Below are positions 1 to 4,541 of a stretch of DNA of 6,342 nucleotides, one piece after another. How positions within the stretch are numbered: position 1 is the stretch's first letter; every line of letters starts with the position of its first letter. The position numbers and the translations under genes are program-made. Under the pieces are notes generated by a model, which worked only from the letters and a program-made list of their open reading frames with translations, was not told the DNA's origin and ran no database searches. Origin of the DNA: Pyrinomonadaceae bacterium (GTDB taxonomy: Bacteria > Acidobacteriota > Blastocatellia > Pyrinomonadales > Pyrinomonadaceae); contig JACCRA010000064.1 of assembly GCA_013813825.1 (NCBI GenBank), positions 1 to 6,342 of the forward strand. Direction: 5' to 3'.

Positions 1-460
1 GCGTCACGACGCGCGCGAGTGGCAACAGTGCGGAGCGTAAGGCGACGAGCGCCTCGTCATCAATCAGATCGTAACCGGAGGTCGAGCGCACCACCGGATC
101 GACGACCGGTGCGGCGTCACGCAGAGACGTTTCGCGCAGCAAGCGCGCGACTTCGATAATCACTTCGCGTGTCGGCAGCATCCCGGTTTTCATCCCCGCG
201 ACGGTGAAATCTTCGATGATGGGCAGCACCTGCCGCCTGACCGTCTCGGCCGTCTGATGCGCCGCGCCGAAAACGCCAATCGTATTCTGAAACGTCAGCG
301 AAGTGATCGCGGCAGTCGCAAAGCAGCCGAAGGCCGTGAAGGTCTTGATGTCCGCCGCCACACCCGCCCCGCCCGACGGATCAAAGCCCGCGATGGTCAA
401 CGCGATTGGCGGGATACGTGACGGCGGCGCGACTCGCTCGTTGTTCTGCTCAAGTGTCAT
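1..460 (-). CDS. thiD: Hydroxymethylpyrimidine/phosphomethylpyrimidine kinase, N-terminal part
   Basis: This is the N-terminal 153 residues of a ThiD-type kinase, read by translating the minus strand; the reading frame runs off the left window edge. ThiD phosphorylates HMP to HMP-P and then HMP-PP, the pyrimidine half of thiamine, in the cytoplasm. The family signature is clear: ALTIAGFDPSGGAG at residues 20-33 (D27 matches the substrate-binding Asp), ADIKTF at 36-41, the TSLTFQNT segment ending at residue 60 (Q58 matches the pyrimidine-contacting Gln), KTGML at 91-95, and VVDPVVRSTSG at 119-129. The fragment ends just where the family has its VTPN motif, so a further 110 or so residues should lie outside the window. 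I chose the ATG at 460. An in-frame ATG at 484 would add eight residues, and neither start has a clear Shine-Dalgarno. It lies 147 bp downstream of the thiE-like gene on the same strand, with an AT-rich repeat tract between them. The family assignment is firm; I cannot tell whether the C-terminus is intact. Confidence 0.93.
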   Translation of the reverse strand, partial: MTLEQNNERVAPPSRIPPIALTIAGFDPSGGAGVAADIKTFTAFGCFATAAITSLTFQNTIGVFGAAHQTAETVRRQVLPIIEDFTVAGMKTGMLPTREVIIEVARLLRETSLRDAAPVVDPVVRSTSGYDLIDDEALVALRSALLPLARVVT

Positions 461-607
461 GACAGGTGGGATTCTAACGCACATGAAAGGAGAGCGCGGA
501 GGAAGAATGATCCCAAATTTGAAATTTTGAGTCCGAAAACTTGAGATTTGAAATCTTAAATTTGAGATTTCAAATCCTGAATCTCGACCCTGAAATGGGA
601 CAGGCGC
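461..607. repeat. AT-rich degenerate heptanucleotide repeat tract between thiE and thiD
   Basis: This 147-bp spacer contains no gene. From about 518 to 594 it reads as eleven consecutive 7-base units, including TTTGAAA (518), TTTTGAG (525), TCCGAAA (532), ACTTGAG (539), ATTTGAA (546), ATTTGAG (560), ATTTCAA (567) and CCCTGAA (588), with a consensus near ATTTGAA. The 9-mer TTGAGATTT occurs at 541 and 562, exactly three units apart. Because the unit is close to its own complement, part of the tract also forms a hairpin: positions 545-555 and 566-576 are perfect reverse complements around a 10-base loop. The tract is far richer in A+T than its neighbours. No canonical intrinsic terminator is evident. 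It resembles the short tandemly repeated repeats described in cyanobacteria in form only; I do not claim homology. Confidence 0.75.
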
Positions 608-1288
608 TTACAGGTCGCGCTGTGCGGCCTGTATGCCTCCGGCGCTTTCGATCAGGCTGACGACTTCTTTCAAGTCTTCCGCTTCGCCGAATAAACGAAT
701 CGCCGCGACGCCGCTAGCGCCCGCGCCGAGAATTGCCGGGATATTTTCTGGCGTAACACCACCGAGGGCGAGGAGCGGAAACGGAGCGAGGGCGTGCGCC
801 GTGGCGCGCAAGCCGGCGAGACCGAGCGGCGGGCCATAGGCGCTCTTCGAGGGTGTATTGAAGATGGGACCAAAGACGACGAAGTTCGCGCCGTCCGCAC
901 GCGCCGCTGTTGCCTCCGCCAGCGAGTGCGTTGAGACGCCGACGAGGATGGTTTCACCGAGGGCGCGCCGGACGACGGCGGCGGAAAGCGACTGCGCGGT
1001 GAGATGGACGCCGTCAGCCCCGGCGGCGCGCGCGATGTCGGCGCGATCATTGACGAGCAGACGTGTTTGCGTGCCGCCAGTTAATTCGGCGGCACGAGCG
1101 GTTAATTCATAGAGGACGCGCGGGCGTAGAAGTTTTTCGCGCAGTTGGATCAGGGAGACGCGGGCGCAAACGGCGGCGTGGACGAGCGCAAGCAGGCGCG
1201 TGAACTCTTCAGACGAGGGGGTGGTTGTGAGCGTCGTCGCGCCGTCCGTGATCAGATAGCTGAGTGGTTTGGTCGTGCGGGGCGACAT
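608..1288 (-). CDS. thiE: Thiamine-phosphate synthase / TenI-family protein
   Basis: A 226-residue TIM-barrel protein of the ThiE/TenI family, close to the usual length. ThiE joins HMP-PP to thiazole phosphate to give thiamine phosphate; TenI is a thiazole tautomerase with the same fold. Family motifs in order: YLITD (11-15), QLREK (48-52), VNDRADIARAAGADGVHL (79-96), GVSTHS (117-122), FGPIFNTPSK (139-148, with the conserved Lys), and ALGGVTPENI (174-183), followed by GAGASGVAAI. One departure matters: after VHL the protein has TAQSL, where ThiE enzymes usually have GQ(E/D)D, whose Asp is the second magnesium ligand. TenI also lacks that Asp, so TenI-like activity is possible. The ATG at 1288 is the only good start before YLITD. 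The gene overlaps the upstream membrane-protein gene by 80 bp and precedes thiD, which fits a thiamine role. No TPP riboswitch is visible upstream. Family is certain; exact reaction is not. Confidence 0.88.
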   Translation of the reverse strand: MSPRTTKPLSYLITDGATTLTTTPSSEEFTRLLALVHAAVCARVSLIQLREKLLRPRVLYELTARAAELTGGTQTRLLVNDRADIARAAGADGVHLTAQSLSAAVVRRALGETILVGVSTHSLAEATAARADGANFVVFGPIFNTPSKSAYGPPLGLAGLRATAHALAPFPLLALGGVTPENIPAILGAGASGVAAIRLFGEAEDLKEVVSLIESAGGIQAAQRDL

Positions 1289-1613
1289 GAGAAAGCGCTT
1301 GCGGCGAACGCGGCGCGCCGGCGTCAGCGGCCGACGTTCGCAGGGAGCGTACGGTCTGGCGAAAATGCGCTATTTCCCAGAAGGCCATTCCGAGGTTGAG
1401 CAGGCCGAGGCCGGTCACAGCGCCGCGCACCCACCCCGACGAGACTGCTTGTTGCAAGCCGTGCAGCCCGGTCTTCTGCACTGCGTACACGAGGAAAAAA
1501 TTATCCGCCCAGTCGCCTAATCCGAACGGATGCACCCACGGCAGAAACGTCAACACAAGGCCCGCTTCGAGGCACAGGATAATGTAAAAAATGACGGTCA
1601 GTTTCGCAGACAT
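1209..1613 (-). CDS. Small two-helix membrane protein of unknown function
   Basis: A 134-residue predicted inner-membrane protein that I do not recognise. Residues 4-26 form a strongly hydrophobic first helix (VIFYIILCLEAGLVLTFLPW is its core). A short aromatic loop with WADNFF at 35-40 follows, then an amphipathic stretch, and a second hydrophobic helix at about 62-82 containing GLGLLNLGMAFWEI. The remainder (83-134) is a hydrophilic, Ser/Ala/Asp/His-rich tail with no visible motif. The last 26 or so residues are read from DNA that also encodes the start of thiE in another frame, so this tail may be a loosely constrained extension. I took the ATG at 1613; a TTG two codons upstream (1619) is possible. 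Seven bases upstream of the ATG lies the end of a long inverted repeat, and there is no clear Shine-Dalgarno. The hydrophobic pattern and position within the minus-strand gene series support a real gene. Confidence 0.72.
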   Translation of the reverse strand: MSAKLTVIFYIILCLEAGLVLTFLPWVHPFGLGDWADNFFLVYAVQKTGLHGLQQAVSSGWVRGAVTGLGLLNLGMAFWEIAHFRQTVRSLRTSAADAGAPRSPQALSHVAPHDQTTQLSDHGRRDDAHNHPLV

Positions 1614-1620
1614 GATCAAT

Positions 1621-1710
1621 CAGAGGTTAGGGACTAGAAGTCCGAAGGTCAGTAAGGACAGCAGCCGTCTTTCTTTTACTGACCTTCGGACCTTTAGCCT
1701 CTGACCTCTG
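1621..1710. repeat. 90-bp imperfect inverted repeat built of heptamer units
   Basis: Arms 1621-1655 and 1676-1710 are reverse complements at 30 of 35 positions, around a 20-base centre (1656-1675). The inner 15 bases (TCCGAAGGTCAGTAA at 1641-1655 and its complement at 1676-1690) are perfect; all five mismatches fall in the outer 20. Each arm also has a 7-base periodicity: the left reads TCAGAGG, TTAGGGA, CTAGAAG, TCCGAAG, GTCAGTA from 1620, and the right arm read on the minus strand gives ACAGAGG, TCAGAGG, CTAAAGG, TCCGAAG, GTCAGTA. The element fills the space between the TPR gene and the membrane-protein gene and overlaps the last codons of the former. A TTTTT run follows it on the plus strand (1711-1715), but no plus-strand gene leads into it. 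On the minus strand no U-tract follows, so I do not call it a terminator. Confidence 0.88.
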
Positions 1711-4171
1711 TTTTTCTCGCTTGCAGTTCGCGCAGTTTCCCGGCGACGCCGCGGTAAGAAACGTCGAAGCCATAAACGATGGAATAAGTTTCGATGGCCT
1801 TGTCCAGTTCGCCCATCTCCTCGTAGGCCGCGCCGAGTTCGTAACGCAGCGCCTGATACTCGTCCTGTATGTGGCCGGGCGCGTCGAGTCCTTTGGTAAA
1901 CCACATCGCCGCCGGGCGCGGCATTCCCTTCTGCATGAAGCAGTGGCCGAGCATGTTGCAGCATTGCAGGTAATGCGCGGTTCCGTCCTGCGGCGCGGCG
2001 AGGCCGACGGCCGTCTGAAACTCTTCGACCGCTTCATCCATCAAACCCATATCTTTGTAGGCGAGGCCGAGATTGAAGTGCGTCTCGTAATCCTCGACCG
2101 CATCGGGCTGCGTCTCCTCGACGGCTTCACGGAATTCATCAAAGATCGCGGCGAGGCCGGCGTCAATGCCGGCAGCGGCGGGCGGCGCTGGAGCGGCGGT
2201 GGTGGCGGTCGTGTGGCTCGCCGCCGCTGGCGGCGCAATTGTTGGCGGCCCGGCCGATGGCGGCGCGGAATGGCGCGCCGCTTCCGCGTTTGTCGCCGGC
2301 TCTTCCGTGAACGACTTCACGAACATCGCGGCGTTGAGATCAACTGTTTGAGTCTCTGGCGCCGGGGCCACAACTTCTTCGGCAGCGAACTCATAAGCGG
2401 AGAGACTTTCTTTGCTAAACGAATAGCTATCATCGGTAGCGGCGGCCGTGACATCCGGCATGTCGCCGAAGGTTGGGGTGACAGTCGCCGCGTCGTCGCC
2501 CGTTAGTTGCGCCCGGCGCGCGGCGATTTCAGGGTGCGCGCCATATTGCCGTTCAAGCATGTCGAGCGTGTCGCGCGCGATGTCGGAGTAGCCCTGTGCG
2601 AGGTAGTAATCGACGCTCTCCAACTCCTGCGTGAGCATCGCGTCCGGCCCCGCACTGCTGCCAGCCGATCCGGTCGGGCTACTGCCGGCCGGACTATCGC
2701 TGAAAGGATTAATCAGGGGAATTTCTTGCGCGCCCTCTTGGCCAGCCAGATCGAAGCCACCGAGATCGTCACGGAGATCAGCAAAAGAGGTACTCGGATC
2801 GGGCGCAACGAAAGAATCAGGCGCGGCGATCACCGTGTTCCACTCAAACTCAGCGGCGCTAGGCTCGCTCTCACCGAGCGGGATGGCGGCAACGAAAGGC
2901 TCGCCGGCGCCGAGCACGTTCTCTGCCGGTGGCGTCTCGCCTGACAATGACGCAGGCGCCAGCGCATCAAGACCATCTTCTTCATAGCCTTCCATAAAGG
3001 CCGGCGGTTCGCCGAGCGCGTCGAGTCGTTCGCGGTAAGTTTGATCGAGCGGCACGAGGCGGACGAGGTGTTCGAGGGCGCGCCGCTCTTCATCGATCAG
3101 GTTGTTCGCCTGCGCGGCTTCGGCAAGGCGTTCGAGCGTCACGCGCATGCGCTCGTCGTCGCGCAACCAAGTGTAAATTCTGAGTAGCAGCCGCAACGCT
3201 TCGATCTGTTCGGGGTCGCGCGCCAACGCCTCGTTTAGGAGTTCGAGCAGCGCGGACTCCTGCCGCCCTGAGAGCGCCGGATCGATGGCCTGAGAGAGCG
3301 CGCGCACGGCTTCCGGTGTCTCGCCTTGTTGGAGGTAAAGGCGCGCCACATCGAACAGCAGAGGGTAGTTCGTCTGCTCAATGTTGACGAGCGCCGACAC
3401 CGCGCGATCCGCCGCCGCCGCGTTGCTCGATTCGATGTAAGCGCGCGACAGCAACGCCCGCAGTTCGAGGTCGGAAGGCGCTTCGGCAATCGCGTCTTCG
3501 AGCACCGCCGCCGCCCGTCCGGCGTCGCCAAGCGCGAAGTGGGCTGAGATGATTCCTTGCAAAATCGGATGGCTGCGCGGGCGCAGTTCGTGCGCGAGGT
3601 GATAAGCCTTGAGCGCTTCGCCCGCGTCGCCGCGCGTGAGCAAGCGCGCGCCCGCCTCGGCGTAAGCGTCCGCTGCGTTTTCGGGCAGATTTTCGCGTTG
3701 ATACCCTTCGGCGAGCCGGAAGCGAATATTGACGTTTTGCGGATCGAGATCGGCAATGCGCCGCATGGCGTCGAGCGCGTCGCGCGCCTGACCCGCTTGC
3801 GTCGCGGCTTCGACCAACGCCAAATACTGTGCGCGCGCTTCGACGACTAAGCCCTGTTGCTCGTAGAGTGTGGCGAGACTGCGGGTGACGCCGGGGGCAT
3901 TCTTGTCAAGGCGGGAAACCTTCTTAAAGACCGCGATGGCTTTGAGCGCAAAGCCCTGTTCGCGATAATGCTCGGCGACGCGCATGAAGCAGGGGATCGC
4001 TTCGCGCTTCTTATTGATCCGCGCGTAGAGATCGCCAAGCGTATTGAGCGCGGTAACATCATTCGCGTCTTGCTCAGCGATCCGGCGATACTCTTCGATG
4101 GCTGCTGGAATCTTGCCTTGTGCAAGATGCTTCTCAGCCGCACTGACAGCCTTTGCTTTATCGAATGCCAT
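1694..4171 (-). CDS. Large tetratricopeptide-repeat (TPR) protein
   Basis: An 825-residue protein with no signal peptide or membrane helix, so probably cytoplasmic. Residues 1 to about 388 are an array of TPR-like helix pairs, for example AIEEYRRIAEQDANDVTALN, LGDLYARINKKREAIPCF and EALKAYHLAHELRP. Next come an acidic, low-complexity linker (389-510), a helical hairpin (511-556, with LTQELESVDYYLAQGYSDIA), an Ala/Pro/Thr-rich linker (557-668), and a C-terminal TPR block (about 694-825, including HFNLGLAYKDMGLMDEAVEE and ALRYELGAAYEEMGELDKAI). TPR arrays usually bind partner proteins; no catalytic motif is visible, and I cannot name a pathway. The frame is open up to a possible start at 4327, but I chose the ATG at 4171 (MAFDKAKA): the 52 extra residues are not TPR-like and would lie in the promoter region. 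There is no clear Shine-Dalgarno. The last codons, after KLRELQARK, are contributed by the inverted repeat at 1621-1710. Family confidence is high, function unknown. Confidence 0.92.
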   Translation of the reverse strand: MAFDKAKAVSAAEKHLAQGKIPAAIEEYRRIAEQDANDVTALNTLGDLYARINKKREAIPCFMRVAEHYREQGFALKAIAVFKKVSRLDKNAPGVTRSLATLYEQQGLVVEARAQYLALVEAATQAGQARDALDAMRRIADLDPQNVNIRFRLAEGYQRENLPENAADAYAEAGARLLTRGDAGEALKAYHLAHELRPRSHPILQGIISAHFALGDAGRAAAVLEDAIAEAPSDLELRALLSRAYIESSNAAAADRAVSALVNIEQTNYPLLFDVARLYLQQGETPEAVRALSQAIDPALSGRQESALLELLNEALARDPEQIEALRLLLRIYTWLRDDERMRVTLERLAEAAQANNLIDEERRALEHLVRLVPLDQTYRERLDALGEPPAFMEGYEEDGLDALAPASLSGETPPAENVLGAGEPFVAAIPLGESEPSAAEFEWNTVIAAPDSFVAPDPSTSFADLRDDLGGFDLAGQEGAQEIPLINPFSDSPAGSSPTGSAGSSAGPDAMLTQELESVDYYLAQGYSDIARDTLDMLERQYGAHPEIAARRAQLTGDDAATVTPTFGDMPDVTAAATDDSYSFSKESLSAYEFAAEEVVAPAPETQTVDLNAAMFVKSFTEEPATNAEAARHSAPPSAGPPTIAPPAAASHTTATTAAPAPPAAAGIDAGLAAIFDEFREAVEETQPDAVEDYETHFNLGLAYKDMGLMDEAVEEFQTAVGLAAPQDGTAHYLQCCNMLGHCFMQKGMPRPAAMWFTKGLDAPGHIQDEYQALRYELGAAYEEMGELDKAIETYSIVYGFDVSYRGVAGKLRELQARKTEVRG

Positions 4172-4187
4172 TGGGAAAAATCTGTCG

Positions 4188-4212
4188 TCGCACTCCGCGG
4201 GCCGGAGTGCGA
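4188..4212 (-). promoter_or_regulatory. Perfect 10-bp dyad upstream of the TPR gene start codon
   Basis: TCGCACTCCG (4188-4197) and CGGAGTGCGA (4203-4212) are exact reverse complements around a five-base centre. The dyad ends 16 bases upstream of the ATG at 4171. It could be a repressor or activator operator, or a stable hairpin in the mRNA leader. In the mRNA direction it is followed after several bases by a run of five T, but the spacing is too long for a standard intrinsic terminator. Its role is inferred from position only. Confidence 0.5.
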
Positions 4213-4317
4213 GCGCATGAGCAATGGGGAAGGCTATTGCCGCTTGAAAATCTTTATGCCCGGCCAGCGGCGGCACGTCAGAGCTTGTACAAACCGGGTC
4301 GCGACCGGCAATTTTGT

Positions 4318-4346
4318 ACGCTAACACTTGCCGGCAGCACTGTCAA
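4318..4346 (-). promoter_or_regulatory. Candidate sigma70-type promoter for the TPR gene
   Basis: On the minus strand a perfect TTGACA (-35, positions 4346-4341) is followed after exactly 17 bp by TAGCGT (-10, 4323-4318). The -10 keeps the first T, the A and the last T of TATAAT but is otherwise weak. Transcription would begin near 4311, leaving a leader of about 140 bases that contains the dyad at 4188-4212. This supports the ATG at 4171 over the upstream start at 4327, which would lie inside the promoter spacer. Confidence 0.4.
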
Positions 4347-4541
4347 CAGCACTCTCCGCCGGCCTTCAGCGATGGTTACAAGCGAATCCGAAATCACATC
4401 CATGATCGGCGAGAACCCACGCCGGTGTCGGCTTCGCCGGTGCCCGAACGGCCGGGAAAGACGCCGCATCATAAGGCGGACGCTCCTTACATATCGAGAC
4501 TGAGCGCACATCTCTTGAGTACCACTGACGCCCAAGCAAAC

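Larger units (their letters stand above)
4172..4541. other. Divergent intergenic region between the TPR and O-antigen ligase genes
   Basis: A 370-bp region separating two divergently transcribed genes. It holds the minus-strand promoter candidate and the 25-bp dyad listed separately. It also holds a perfect 10-bp palindrome GGTCGCGACC at 4297-4306, flanked by two TTGTAC hexamers at 4285-4290 and 4314-4319. Open reading frames enter it from both sides (a minus start at 4327 and a plus TTG at 4314), but their extra translated residues look unlike protein sequence of either family. On the plus strand I find only a weak -10-like TACATA at 4488-4493 without a convincing -35 box. Confidence 0.6.

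Noticed and set aside
303..530. A 75-codon plus-strand open frame opposite thiD with an SD-like GGAGG at its far end
   Set aside because: It is antisense to conserved thiD motifs, and the SD-like sequence leads only to an eight-codon frame at 507.
1289..1620. A TPP riboswitch upstream of the thi genes
   Set aside because: The space upstream of thiE is coding, and I see no CTGAGA-type THI-box core there or in the 461-607 spacer.
1721..2506. A 261-codon plus-strand open frame opposite the TPR gene
   Set aside because: It mirrors the TPR coding frame, is rich in Arg and Gly runs, and has no recognisable domain.
4172..4327. A 52-residue N-terminal extension of the TPR protein
   Set aside because: The extra residues lack TPR character, would begin within the promoter spacer, and the ATG at 4171 starts a typical-looking N-terminus.
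4314..4541. A 76-residue N-terminal extension of the ligase-family protein from a TTG
   Set aside because: Polar sequence unlike the family, a weak start codon, and overlap with the opposite promoter region.
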